Below, in pieces: positions 32,987 to 41,056 of a stretch of DNA of 64,000 bases (position 1 is the stretch's first letter; every line of letters starts with the position of its first letter). The notes beneath the pieces are model-generated. The model was given only the letters and a program-made list of their open reading frames with translations. It ran no database searches and was not told where the DNA came from. Location of the stretch: contig NC_021921.1 in assembly GCF_000470655.1 (NCBI RefSeq), positions 186,001 through 250,000 on the forward strand, in the 5' to 3' direction. The stretch is from Halorhabdus tiamatea SARL4B. GTDB taxonomy: Archaea > Halobacteriota > Halobacteria > Halobacteriales > Haloarculaceae. Both the position numbers and the translations under genes were made by a program.

Positions 32987-33922
32987 ATGCCAACTTTGGT
33001 CACGGTCGGGGAAACGCCGCTCAGACTGAGTCCGCCAGGCAACCGTCGGTTCGTCGGGAGCGAGACCGTCGAGATGACGGCGACGGGAACCGAGAGCAAC
33101 GTCGCGATCGCCGCGGCGGCCCTCGGGGCGGATGCGACCTGGGCGTCGAAACTCCCCGCGACCCAACTCGGCAAGCGGATCGTCAGTGAACTTCGGGAAT
33201 ACGGCGTCGAGACTGACGTCGCCTGGAGTGAGTCGGGCCGCGTCGGCCTCGAGTTTCGCCAGCCCGGCGTCCCGCCACGGGATCCAGTGATCATCCACGA
33301 CCGCGACGGGGCAACGGCCAGTTCGATGGAGCCGGCAGATCTCCCGATGGACGCCGTCGAGGCGGCTGAGGCCGTCTTCGCCTCCGGGAGTACCGCGGCA
33401 CTTTCGGCGACGGCTGCCGAGACACTGTCGGCTGTGCTCAGCGCCGGGGGGAACGGCGACGACCTGGCTGTCTTCGAACTCGACTACCGGCCGCGGCTCT
33501 GGTCGCCCAAGGAGGCACTCGACACGCTGGACCCGCTTCTCGAAGACGTCGACGTCCTGATCGCCAACGAAGAGCAGCTACGGACCGTCTTCGGACGGAC
33601 GGGCGATCCTCGCGAGGTGGCCCACGGCGTCGCCTCCGCGCGCGATCTCGACCTGCTCGCGATGACGCGGAGCGAACACGGCGCGCTCGTCATCGACGAG
33701 AGTGTCGTCCACGAACTCGAGAGCGTCGAGGCGGAGACGATCGACGCGGCCGGCCAACACGACGCTTTCAGCGGTGCGTTCCTCCAACGACTTCTCGCCG
33801 GCGACCGGCCCGACGAGGCGCTTGCCTACGGCGTCGCCGCGGCGACGATGACCCGAACGACGCCTGGCCCGATCCCGGCGTTCGATCAGTCTGACGTCGA
33901 GGGCGTCGTTCAACAGCTGTAA
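32987..33922 (+). CDS. PfkB-family sugar kinase, possibly 2-keto-3-deoxygluconate kinase
   Basis: 311 residues of the ribokinase/PfkB fold. The N-terminus MPTLVTVGETPLRLSPPGNRRF and the GTESNVAIAAAALGADATW segment match the first PfkB signature. The second signature reads DAAGQHDAFSGAF: the catalytic Asp is kept but the usual GAGD anion hole is GQHD. The family phosphorylates sugars or nucleosides with ATP. KDG kinase is my best guess because haloarchaea degrade glucose by the semi-phosphorylative Entner-Doudoroff path and the length fits, but no pathway neighbours support it. Confidence 0.8.
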   Translation: MPTLVTVGETPLRLSPPGNRRFVGSETVEMTATGTESNVAIAAAALGADATWASKLPATQLGKRIVSELREYGVETDVAWSESGRVGLEFRQPGVPPRDPVIIHDRDGATASSMEPADLPMDAVEAAEAVFASGSTAALSATAAETLSAVLSAGGNGDDLAVFELDYRPRLWSPKEALDTLDPLLEDVDVLIANEEQLRTVFGRTGDPREVAHGVASARDLDLLAMTRSEHGALVIDESVVHELESVEAETIDAAGQHDAFSGAFLQRLLAGDRPDEALAYGVAAATMTRTTPGPIPAFDQSDVEGVVQQL

Positions 33923-33936
33923 GTCTGGGCCCGTTC

Positions 33937-35019
33937 TCAGCGCGAAAACAACGCACGGAGTTGCGCCCGGGAGAACAGCGTCGAGGGCTCGTCCATGTGG
34001 ACGCCGATCTCGCCAGCGAACAGACCAAGGCCCGCGCCCTGGAGCGGCTCCGGCAGCGAATACCCGCGGCGGACGACTGCTCCGAGTTTGATCTCCCGGC
34101 CAATGTCCTGCCGCCAGGCACGCTCGTAGTCGGTGAGGGTTGCGGGGTCGGTCGGATCGATCTCGCGGGCGGCGTGATCGGCCGCCGTCATCCCGTAACG
34201 GATGCCGCCGCCGGTGAAGGGCTTGGTCTGGGCGGCCGCGTCCCCGATCAGAAACGCCCGCTCGCTCGTGACCGATTCCGGCGGGCCGATCGGAATCAGT
34301 CCCGAACACCGGCGATCCGTCTCGACACCGTAGGCGTCTGTAAACGAGTCGAAGCGGTCGCTCGCGGACTCGCCCGGTGGGACGGCCAGCCCGTACTCGA
34401 CGCCGGCCTCGCCGCGAGGGATCCGCCAGGCGAAAAAGCGCGGGACGGTGAGGTGGACGTCGACGAAGTCGCTGTCCTCCGGCCCGTCATCGAATCCGAG
34501 GACACCGTGGAGGAGTTCCTCGGGTTCGGGCAGCGAGACGGCGTCTCGAACCCGTGACTGTGGACCGTCACAACCTGCGACCATGCGAGCGCGGTGGGTC
34601 TGGACGCCGTCCGGGCCGGAGACGGTCACCACGACGCAGTCCTCGCGTTCCTCGACGTCAGTGACAGTGTGGCCGTCCCGGACGTCAGCGCCGGCTTCAC
34701 TCGCGGCACGAGCGAGCGTTTTGTCCAAACCGACGCGGTCGATGACCTGCGAGACGACCTCGTCCTTGTAGAACGGGTACGCTCGACTGTCCGGGCCACC
34801 GAGGTGAAAACGGGCACCGTAGATCTCGTTCTGGCGAAGCGATTCGCGGTCCTCGGGCGGAACGTATTCCAGGACGTCAGTGCTGACGTGGCCCGAGCAG
34901 GCCAGCGGTTCGCCGATTTCGCCTTGCTCGAAGACGAGGACGTCCAGGCCGTCGCCTGCGGCCTGGCGGGCGTAGCGACTCCCGGCGGGCCCGGCTCCGA
35001 CCACGATGACGTCACGCAT
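33937..35019 (-). CDS. Geranylgeranyl reductase family flavoprotein
   Basis: 360 residues. FAD-binding motif VVGAGPAGS (res. 5-13), then CSGHVS and GDAAAQTKPFTGGGIRYGM, the sequence hallmarks of geranylgeranyl/digeranylgeranylglycerophospholipid reductases. These saturate the isoprenoid chains of archaeal membrane lipids. The gene converges on the kinase gene at its 3' end. Its promoter overlaps a 14-bp perfect palindrome at 35039-35052. Several paralogues are normal in haloarchaea, so the exact substrate (lipid precursor, menaquinone or chlorin side chain) is not fixed. Confidence 0.9.
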   Translation of the reverse strand: MRDVIVVGAGPAGSRYARQAAGDGLDVLVFEQGEIGEPLACSGHVSTDVLEYVPPEDRESLRQNEIYGARFHLGGPDSRAYPFYKDEVVSQVIDRVGLDKTLARAASEAGADVRDGHTVTDVEEREDCVVVTVSGPDGVQTHRARMVAGCDGPQSRVRDAVSLPEPEELLHGVLGFDDGPEDSDFVDVHLTVPRFFAWRIPRGEAGVEYGLAVPPGESASDRFDSFTDAYGVETDRRCSGLIPIGPPESVTSERAFLIGDAAAQTKPFTGGGIRYGMTAADHAAREIDPTDPATLTDYERAWRQDIGREIKLGAVVRRGYSLPEPLQGAGLGLFAGEIGVHMDEPSTLFSRAQLRALFSR

Positions 35020-35038
35020 AGTCGGCCGAAACACCCCG

Positions 35039-35052
35039 AGACCTATAGGTCT
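35039..35052. promoter_or_regulatory. 14-bp palindrome over the GGR promoter
   Basis: AGACCTATAGGTCT is a perfect inverted repeat with its centre 26-27 nt upstream of the reductase ATG (35019), so CTATAG probably serves as the TATA element and the flanking symmetric bases as an operator. The match may also be chance; no second copy was noticed. Confidence 0.4.
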
Positions 35053-35123
35053 TGACGGTACGGTCACGTCATCGAGTCGCCGGCAGGCAAACTTACAAGC
35101 GGGACGGATGCGAACCGTGTGGT

Positions 35124-35306
35124 ATGCCAGCCACGATCGACTCCGAGATGGGCTTCGGGCTGACGATACTCTTCAGCGTTCTCGCAGTACTCGGCGCGCT
35201 GGTCATGTTGTTGGGTGCGGCCGAGAATTTGATCGCTGCAGCGGGGTTCGCCCTCGCCGTCGGCGCAGGGTCGGCAGCCGTCGGCGCGCGTCACGTCTTT
35301 GCGTGA
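35124..35306 (+). CDS. Small two-helix membrane protein
   Basis: 60 residues. Two hydrophobic helices (LTILFSVLAVLGALVMLLGAA and IAAAGFALAVGAGSAAVGA) with almost no soluble part. The start ATG at 35124 has an AT-rich element 32 nt upstream. Similar tiny proteins are encoded next to lipid-reductase genes in haloarchaea, but I do not recognise a named function. Confidence 0.6.
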   Translation: MPATIDSEMGFGLTILFSVLAVLGALVMLLGAAENLIAAAGFALAVGAGSAAVGARHVFA

Positions 35307-35343
35307 ACGAACGGGCTTTTATCGCTACAGTCGTAATATGGGT

Positions 35344-35568
35344 ATGGTCGAATTGAGCGAGGAGGAACAGCGTATCCTGGCGTACCTGCGCGAGCAGGTC
35401 GCCAGCGGTGACAGTTACTTCCGGGCGAAGAACATCGCCGAAAGCATCGGTCTCTCGGCCAAGCAGGTCGGCGTTCGGCTTCCAAACCTCTCGGAGAAGG
35501 CCGACGAGGTCGACATCGAGAAGTGGGGGCGGGCCCGCTCGACGACCTGGCGAGTCACCCGGAGCTAA
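35344..35568 (+). CDS. Small winged-helix protein (DUF7123-like)
   Basis: 74 residues with a single helix-turn-helix-type domain: LSEEEQRILAYLREQV, YFRAKNIAESIGLSAKQVGVRLPNLSE, then a beta wing ending WGRARSTTWRVTRS. The size and sequence match the haloarchaeal DUF7123 family in memory. It may be a small transcription regulator. The TTTTATC element at 35317 lies 27 nt upstream of this ATG; an ATG at 35338 is also possible and would add two residues. Confidence 0.75.
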   Translation: MVELSEEEQRILAYLREQVASGDSYFRAKNIAESIGLSAKQVGVRLPNLSEKADEVDIEKWGRARSTTWRVTRS

Positions 35569-35604
35569 CGGCGGACTTTTTGGCGACCCGTCCCAGGGAG
35601 ACGT

Positions 35605-36030
35605 ATGTCGCTTCGTCTGGAGCACGTCATCGAGGTGTCGGCCACGCCCGAAGAGGTCTGGCGGTTCATCGCCGACCCGGAGCAGCGTGCCAGGTATATC
35701 AGCGTCGTCGAGGACTACACGATCGAGGGGGACCGCGCGGCGACCTGGGAGATCGCGCTGCCGATCCCCGTCATCGACAGCACAATTACCGTCAAAACCG
35801 AGGACGTCGAACGACGCGACCCCGAGTTCGTGAAGTTCGTCGGCCGCTCGCGCGCGGTTCGGGTCGTCGGTGAACACGAACTCACGCCGACTGAGGCGGG
35901 CACCCGCCTTACCAACACCTTCACTGTCGAAGGACGGCTCCCCGGCGTCGAGCGCTTCTTCAAGAAAAACCTCGAAGCCGAATTCGAGAATCTCGAGGAC
36001 GGACTCGAGGCGTTTCTCGCGAAAAAGTGA
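35605..36030 (+). CDS. SRPBCC/CoxG-like ligand-binding protein
   Basis: 141 residues with the START/SRPBCC helix-grip fold: the strand LRLEHVIEVSATPEEVWRFIADPE, followed by alternating strands and the long C-terminal helix FKKNLEAEFENLEDGLEAFLA. Such proteins bind hydrophobic ligands in a deep cavity. CoxG-like members belong to carbon monoxide dehydrogenase operons, but no such genes are near, so the role is unassigned. A T-rich element 29 nt upstream supports the start. Confidence 0.75.
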   Translation: MSLRLEHVIEVSATPEEVWRFIADPEQRARYISVVEDYTIEGDRAATWEIALPIPVIDSTITVKTEDVERRDPEFVKFVGRSRAVRVVGEHELTPTEAGTRLTNTFTVEGRLPGVERFFKKNLEAEFENLEDGLEAFLAKK

Positions 36031-36182
36031 ACGAAAACCACGGCGCGTCGATCGATTTGTCGGTGGCGGATGCAGACATTTATCTTCCCGGAGTCTAAGA
36101 CTCTCTTGCCGGCACGGCGCTTTTCTCGCCAGGCCGGCAGACACCCGCCACGCATCCGCCACACCGCTCGGCTGCGCCTCGA

Positions 36183-36206
36183 TGCCGGTTGTCCGGACAA
36201 CCGGCA
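36183..36206. repeat. Perfect 24-bp palindrome between convergent genes
   Basis: TGCCGGTTGTCC followed directly by its exact reverse complement, with no spacer. It lies 153 bp after the SRPBCC stop and 22 bp before the CDC48 stop (both genes point towards it). A bidirectional terminator is one reading, but no T-run follows. A protein-binding dyad or a site of a mobile element is also possible. Confidence 0.75.
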
Positions 36207-36227
36207 CCCGCCTCCTCGTCTTCGAAC

Positions 36228-38321
36228 TCACAACAGCGACGGCTCGATTCGATCGCGAGCGGCCGCGAAGTCCTCGTTCTGGATCGTCACCTCGTCGGTC
36301 CGTTCGTTAGCGACAGCAGGATCCCGGTCGGCGGCCACGCGCCTGATCGCACGCATCGAGGCGGCCCGGACTACGGCATCGAGGTCCGCTCCGGAGAACC
36401 CCTCGGTCTCGGCTGCGATGCCCTCGACATCGACGTTCGGCCCCAGTGGCTTGGCTGCCGTGTGCACGTCGAGAACCGCCTGACGAGCATCCCTGTCGGG
36501 TGCGGGGACTTCGACGTGGGTCTCCAGACGGCCCGGCCGGAGGAGGGCGTCGTCGAGGGCGTCCCGGCGGTTCGTGGCTGCCACAACGACGAGGTTCGGG
36601 TCGTCCCCGGCGGCGTCGAGTTCAGTGAGCAGTTGTGAGACGACGCGTTCGGTGACCTCGTGGCCCTCGCCACGCCGGGCCGCGATCGCGTCTATCTCGT
36701 CGAGGAAGACGATAGTCGGGGCGGTCTGGCGGGCTCGCTCGAAGAGTTCCCGGACGGCTTTCTCGCTCTCGCCGACGTACCGATCGAGCAACTCGGGGCC
36801 GGCGACCCGGATGAAGTTGACGTCGGTCTCGCCGGCGAGGGCGCGTGCCAGCAGCGTCTTGCCAGTCCCCGGTGGGCCATAGAGGAGGACGCCTGTCGGT
36901 GGCTCCGTGTCGGTCGCCTCGAACAACGGCCCGTACTCAAGCGGCCACTCAACGGCTTCCCGAAGTGTGTCTTTGACCTCGTCGAGACCGCCGACGTCCG
37001 CGAAATCGACGGCCGGCGATTCGGCGACGTAGGCTCGCATCGCCGAGGGTTCGACGCCGGCGAGGGCCTGCTCGAAGTCCGCACGCGAGACGACCGGCTC
37101 GTCGCGTTCGCGCTGAAGCGCTGCCATCGCGGCTTCGGTGACGACCGAGGCGACGTCCGCGCCGACGAAGCCGTGCATCCGGCCGGCGAGGCGATCGAGG
37201 TCGACGTCGTCCGCGAGTGGCACGCCGCGGGTGTGGACCTCGAGGATCTCCTCGCGCCCCTCTCGATCGGGGACGCCGACTTCGATCTCGCGATCGAAGC
37301 GCCCGCCGCGCCGGAGCGCGGGGTCGACGGCGTCGACGCGGTTGGTCGCGCCGATGACGATGACCTGGCCGCGAGATTCCAACCCGTCGAGCAGCGTCAG
37401 CAACTGGGCGACGACGCGGTTCTCCATGTCGCTGTCTTCGTCGCGCGCGCCGGCGATGGAGTCGATCTCGTCGACGAACAGGATCGACGGGGCCTCCGAT
37501 TCGGCACGTTCGAAGGCCTCACGGAGCTGTTGTTCGCTCTCGCCTTTGTACTTCGAGACGATTTCCGGGCCGGAGATCGACTCGAAGTACGCGTCGACCT
37601 CGTTGGCGACCGCGCGGGCGATCAGCGTCTTGCCGGTCCCCGGCGGGCCATACAGCAGGACGCCCTTCGGCGGGTCGATACCCAGTCGGTCGAAGACGTC
37701 GGGATCCGACAGCGGCAGTTCGATCATCTCCCGGACCCGGTCGAGCTCGTCGTCGAGCCCACCGATGTCCTCGTAGGTGATCGAACCGGGTTCGCCCTCG
37801 TCGGTCGATGCGTCGGCCCCGTCGTCACCGCTTTCCGGGTCGTCCATCGGCTGTCCGACGGCAATCGTGGTCCCTCCGACCACCCGAACCGTCCCATCCG
37901 GGTCGGTGTCCTCGACGTGGAAGGTCCCGATCTCGGGGACGGTAACCCGATCGCCTGGGCCTACCGGCGTGTTCCCCAGTCGGTCTTCGATCGTCGATTC
38001 GGCGCTCCCCTGGACCGTCCCATCGATCGGCCTGAGGTCGACGGCTTCGGCGTCACGCAGACTCGCACGCCGGAGGGTCACGTCCGAGCCGACGGTCACG
38101 TCGGCGTTCGAACGCGTATCGGCGTCGATTCGGACGTACTCGCCATTGCCGTCCTCCGGCCAGACTTTCGCGACCGTCTCGCGGTCGCCCTCGATGCGCA
38201 CCGGATCACCGCTCAGGACGCCGAGTCGATTCCGGACCGATTCCGGAAGGCGGGCGATTCCCCGACCGGCATCGCGCTTTTTGGCCCCCTTGACGGTGAC
38301 CGAGACCCCGTCGTCTACCAT
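36228..38321 (-). CDS. CDC48/VAT-type AAA+ ATPase
   Basis: 697 residues. An N-terminal double-psi barrel domain (VTVKGAKKRDAGRGIARLPES) leads to two AAA modules. D1 has Walker A GPPGTGKTLIARAV and Walker B ILFVDEIDSIAG; D2 has GPPGTGKTLLARAL and IVFLDEIDAIAARRGEG, with the arginine-finger segments RRGGRFDREIEVG and LLRPGRLE. These hexameric unfoldases extract and unfold proteins, often for the proteasome. There are several CDC48 paralogues in haloarchaea. The start at 38321 is chosen on family style over an upstream ATG whose residues are Arg-rich. Confidence 0.94.
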   Translation of the reverse strand: MVDDGVSVTVKGAKKRDAGRGIARLPESVRNRLGVLSGDPVRIEGDRETVAKVWPEDGNGEYVRIDADTRSNADVTVGSDVTLRRASLRDAEAVDLRPIDGTVQGSAESTIEDRLGNTPVGPGDRVTVPEIGTFHVEDTDPDGTVRVVGGTTIAVGQPMDDPESGDDGADASTDEGEPGSITYEDIGGLDDELDRVREMIELPLSDPDVFDRLGIDPPKGVLLYGPPGTGKTLIARAVANEVDAYFESISGPEIVSKYKGESEQQLREAFERAESEAPSILFVDEIDSIAGARDEDSDMENRVVAQLLTLLDGLESRGQVIVIGATNRVDAVDPALRRGGRFDREIEVGVPDREGREEILEVHTRGVPLADDVDLDRLAGRMHGFVGADVASVVTEAAMAALQRERDEPVVSRADFEQALAGVEPSAMRAYVAESPAVDFADVGGLDEVKDTLREAVEWPLEYGPLFEATDTEPPTGVLLYGPPGTGKTLLARALAGETDVNFIRVAGPELLDRYVGESEKAVRELFERARQTAPTIVFLDEIDAIAARRGEGHEVTERVVSQLLTELDAAGDDPNLVVVAATNRRDALDDALLRPGRLETHVEVPAPDRDARQAVLDVHTAAKPLGPNVDVEGIAAETEGFSGADLDAVVRAASMRAIRRVAADRDPAVANERTDEVTIQNEDFAAARDRIEPSLL

Positions 38322-38423
38322 GGCCGGGGGTTCGAGTTCCCCCCTCTTGAGAATTCCCACTACCGTGTCGTGTGAACGCTGCCCACGAAAACGCCTATAC
38401 TTTCGGACCACGGACTAAGAGAC

Positions 38424-38558
38424 ATGGTTACCGAGACCGAGCGCGACGGGCTGATCTGGTATCAGTGTGAGGTCTGCGGGATGCTCTTCGACGATCGCGA
38501 GGACGCAGGCAAGCACGAGGACAACTGCGACGCCGAGGACCCCTCCTACATTCAGTGA
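38424..38558 (+). CDS. Zinc-binding microprotein (DUF7128-like, 44 aa)
   Basis: Short acidic protein with CEVCGMLFDDREDAGKHEDNC, a Cys-X2-Cys...His-X4-Cys knuckle that should bind one zinc, ending DAEDPSYIQ. The pattern closely resembles the haloarchaeal DUF7128 family by memory. TATACTTT about 28 nt upstream of the ATG at 38424 looks like its promoter. Function unknown. Confidence 0.8.
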   Translation: MVTETERDGLIWYQCEVCGMLFDDREDAGKHEDNCDAEDPSYIQ

Positions 38559-38603
38559 CTGGTGGGGACGGTCGCGGATTCGCTTCGGGCCGGGCCAATC
38601 ACG

Positions 38604-39041
38604 TCATTCGTCGTCAGTCTCGGGAACGAGTTCGAAGGATCGTTCGCCCATCTCGTTCTCTTCGAAGACGAACACCCGGCCGTCGACCGCCTCGAAGTCC
38701 GCATCCACGACGATACGCTGTGTCTCGTTGCGGGCTCGAACGCCGGGGAAGACGGTGGTCTCCTCGCCTGGTTCGAGGACGACCCGTCCGACACCCGTCG
38801 ATTCGAGGATGTTGGCCTCGGTGATGCGGTCGTTGACGTACACGAGCACACCTTCAGTTTCGCTTGCGGCCGTCACGAGGACGTGGACCTGTTTGCCGGG
38901 CATCGTCCGAACCGATCCTTCCTGGCGATGCGGGACACCGTGATAGAGCGTCTCCCGGCCGTCGACATACTCGACGACGACACCCTCCTCGGTCAACTCG
39001 ACGCCGACGGTGTCCGGCGGGACGTCTTCCCGAATGCTCAT
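38604..39041 (-). CDS. DUF5796 family protein
   Basis: 145 residues, soluble and beta-rich, beginning MSIREDVPPDTVGVELTEEGVVVEY and containing YHGVPHRQEGSVRTMPGK and GVLVYVNDRITE. This matches the haloarchaeal DUF5796 family as I recall it; no activity is known. The start at 39041 is set by this N-terminus, and a T-rich element lies about 28 nt upstream on the minus strand. It diverges from the shikimate kinase gene. Confidence 0.85.
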   Translation of the reverse strand: MSIREDVPPDTVGVELTEEGVVVEYVDGRETLYHGVPHRQEGSVRTMPGKQVHVLVTAASETEGVLVYVNDRITEANILESTGVGRVVLEPGEETTVFPGVRARNETQRIVVDADFEAVDGRVFVFEENEMGERSFELVPETDDE

Positions 39042-39131
39042 AGCTGGGCTGGGCACCGCGGAAGGAAAAGCGCCCCGTTGTCGACCGACGAACCAGCACA
39101 CGTAAATATTCTCCCCGGGACGAACGCGTAC

Positions 39132-39983
39132 ATGGAAGGGACGGCTGTCGCGCCGGCGGCTGGAACGGTCCTCAACGCGCTGGCGACGGGTACCGGCTCG
39201 GCGTTCGCCATCGACGCGGAGTTGCGTGCGGAGGTACGGCTCGAACCCGACGCGCCGGTCTCCGGGACGATCGCGGGCGAACCCGATGCCGACACGGAAC
39301 TCATCGAACGTTGCGTCGAGTTGGTCACCGAGCGCTTCGGTAACGGCGAGGGCGGGACGGTTCGGACGGAGAGTAACATCCCGTTGGCCGCCGGCCTGAA
39401 GAGTTCGAGCGCGGCGGCGAACGCGACTGTCCTTGCAACCCTGTCGGCCCTCGACGCGACGTCGGAAGTGTCGCGGGCCGACGCCGCGCGGATCGGCGTC
39501 CAGGCTGCTCGGGACGCCGGCGTCACCGCGACGGGTGCGTTCGACGACGCGAGCGCGAGCATGCTCGGGGGTGTTACTGTGACGAACAATCACGAGGACG
39601 AACTCCTCGCCCGCGACACCGTCGAGTGGGACGTGCTGGTGTGGACGCCGCTCGAGCGCGCCTACAGTGCCGACGCCGACATCGAGCGGTGCCAGCAGGT
39701 CGCGCCGATGGCCGAGCTAGTCGCCGACCTCGCGCTCGATGGACACTACGAGCGGGCGATGACCGTCAACGGCCTGGCGTTTTCGGCGGCGCTCGGGTTC
39801 TCCCCGGAACCGTTGATCGAAGCGATGCCCCACGTCGCCGGTGTCTCGCTGTCGGGGACCGGCCCGAGTGTCACGGCGGTCGGGAACCGAGACGATTTAG
39901 AGCGCGTCGAACGACTCTGGGAACAACGAGAGGGTACGACATGGCTAACGACGACACAGACCGACGGTACACGGACGAGATGA
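39132..39983 (+). CDS. Archaeal shikimate kinase (GHMP superfamily)
   Basis: 283 residues of the GHMP kinase fold. The ATP-binding motif is IPLAAGLKSSSAAANA (about 84-100), and the third motif is GVSLSGTGPSVTAVG near the C-terminus. Archaea use this homoserine-kinase-like enzyme in place of the bacterial shikimate kinase to phosphorylate shikimate in aromatic amino-acid synthesis. The adjacent chorismate mutase supports the assignment. An AATATT element about 29 nt upstream of the ATG indicates a leaderless start. Confidence 0.92.
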   Translation: MEGTAVAPAAGTVLNALATGTGSAFAIDAELRAEVRLEPDAPVSGTIAGEPDADTELIERCVELVTERFGNGEGGTVRTESNIPLAAGLKSSSAAANATVLATLSALDATSEVSRADAARIGVQAARDAGVTATGAFDDASASMLGGVTVTNNHEDELLARDTVEWDVLVWTPLERAYSADADIERCQQVAPMAELVADLALDGHYERAMTVNGLAFSAALGFSPEPLIEAMPHVAGVSLSGTGPSVTAVGNRDDLERVERLWEQREGTTWLTTTQTDGTRTR

Positions 39984-40246
39984 GTCTCGACGAACTCCGC
40001 GAGGAGATCGAATCGATCGATCGCGAACTCGTCGAGCTGATCGCGCGACGGACCTACGTCGCCGACACGATCGCAGCGGTCAAGGAGGAACGCGATCTCC
40101 CGACGACCGACGAGCGTCAGGAACAGCGCGTGATGGACCGCGCCGGCGCGAACGCCGAACAGTTCGACGTCGACGCCAACCTCGTGAAGGCCATCTTCCG
40201 GCTGTTGATCGAGTTGAACAAGGTCGAACAGCGCGAAAACAGGTAG
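39941..40246 (+). CDS. Chorismate mutase (AroQ class)
   Basis: 101 residues with the all-helical AroQ fold: SLDELREEIESIDRELVELIARRTYVADTIAAVKEE and the C-terminal KAIFRLLIELNKVEQ. It converts chorismate to prephenate for Phe and Tyr synthesis. The start is ambiguous. This ATG overlaps the kinase gene by 43 bp out of frame. A second ATG at 39980 makes an ATGA overlap with the kinase stop and gives an 88-residue protein. Both keep the catalytic helix. Confidence 0.9.
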   Translation: MANDDTDRRYTDEMSLDELREEIESIDRELVELIARRTYVADTIAAVKEERDLPTTDERQEQRVMDRAGANAEQFDVDANLVKAIFRLLIELNKVEQRENR

Positions 40247-40285
40247 CGCGGCGGACGAACACGTACGCCGACAGATCGGACTCTA

Positions 40286-40690
40286 TCACTCTTCGACCGC
40301 GTCTCGGATCTCCGTCGCGAGTTCCTCGTAGCGTTCCGTTCCCGTCCCCTTCTTGACGTAGCCGGTGAAGGACTCGTCGTCGAGTTCCGCTTTGATGTCC
40401 TCGCGTTCTCTACCGGTAAAGGCGAAAAACGGCAGTGCTGGATCGATCTTGCGAGCGCGCTCTAAGAATTCGACACCCGTCATCTCCGGCATCGTGTAAT
40501 CGCTGATGACGCAGTCGATGGCCTCAGGTGCAGACGCGAGAGAGTCGAGTGCGTCGACCACATTCGCGTACGTCTCTGCGTGCATATCGTCGTCGGCCCG
40601 CTCGAGGAACGTCGCTGTGACGTCGAGGATGTCCTGGTCTTCATCGACGAGGAGGACAGTAATTTCGTCTGGCATCGATCCTAGTGGCAT
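40286..40690 (-). CDS. Stand-alone receiver-domain response regulator
   Basis: 134 residues consisting only of a CheY-like receiver. Acidic pocket DED, phosphoacceptor Asp in the segment VISDYTMPEM, the Thr in AFTGRE and the conserved Lys in YVKKGT are all present. There is no output domain, so it must act through partners such as a histidine kinase or methyl-accepting system. No kinase gene is nearby. A second in-frame ATG five codons later (40675) is also a possible start. Confidence 0.9.
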   Translation of the reverse strand: MPLGSMPDEITVLLVDEDQDILDVTATFLERADDDMHAETYANVVDALDSLASAPEAIDCVISDYTMPEMTGVEFLERARKIDPALPFFAFTGREREDIKAELDDESFTGYVKKGTGTERYEELATEIRDAVEE

Positions 40691-40795
40691 TTCGTTCGCT
40701 TTCCTATGTAATCTCTCGGCCCAGTTATCAAATATAAAATCTGGAAGGAGCTGATATCAACGGCTAGCAAATACCGTTTCAATGCGTGAATGCCG

Positions 40796-40966
40796 TCAGG
40801 CCGATACCCCAGTATCGACGGCGTTCTCGATATTGACAATACGAAACCCACACTCCGGGCAGCGCCACTTGACTTTGGTGCCGAGATTCATCCGCGTTCG
40901 TGCGGTCCGGACGAATTCGCGAGTCTCCCGGCAATTCGGGCAATATCGCTCGGCAGTGTCAGACAT
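40796..40966 (-). CDS. Zinc beta-ribbon protein (56 aa)
   Basis: Small protein MSDTAERYCPNCRET... with two Cys-X2-Cys pairs (CPNC and CPEC) about 24 residues apart and a core WRCPECGFRIVNIENAVD. It is a classic zinc ribbon and resembles the haloarchaeal DUF7838-type family by memory. Likely nucleic-acid or protein binding. A TATATTATA sequence is only 3 nt from the ATG on this strand, too close to be its TATA box. Confidence 0.82.
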   Translation of the reverse strand: MSDTAERYCPNCRETREFVRTARTRMNLGTKVKWRCPECGFRIVNIENAVDTGVSA

Positions 40967-41056
40967 GGTATAATATAGGCCAGGAAGTGTGGTCAATGTT
41001 TGGACACCAGCCAGACTCGCTCCCATCTTCAAGGTGATCCGGCCCGTAGCAATGGT

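Noticed and set aside
36660-38375. 571-codon open frame on the plus strand opposite the CDC48 gene
   Set aside because: An antisense shadow created by GC-rich codon positions; the minus-strand AAA motifs are beyond doubt.
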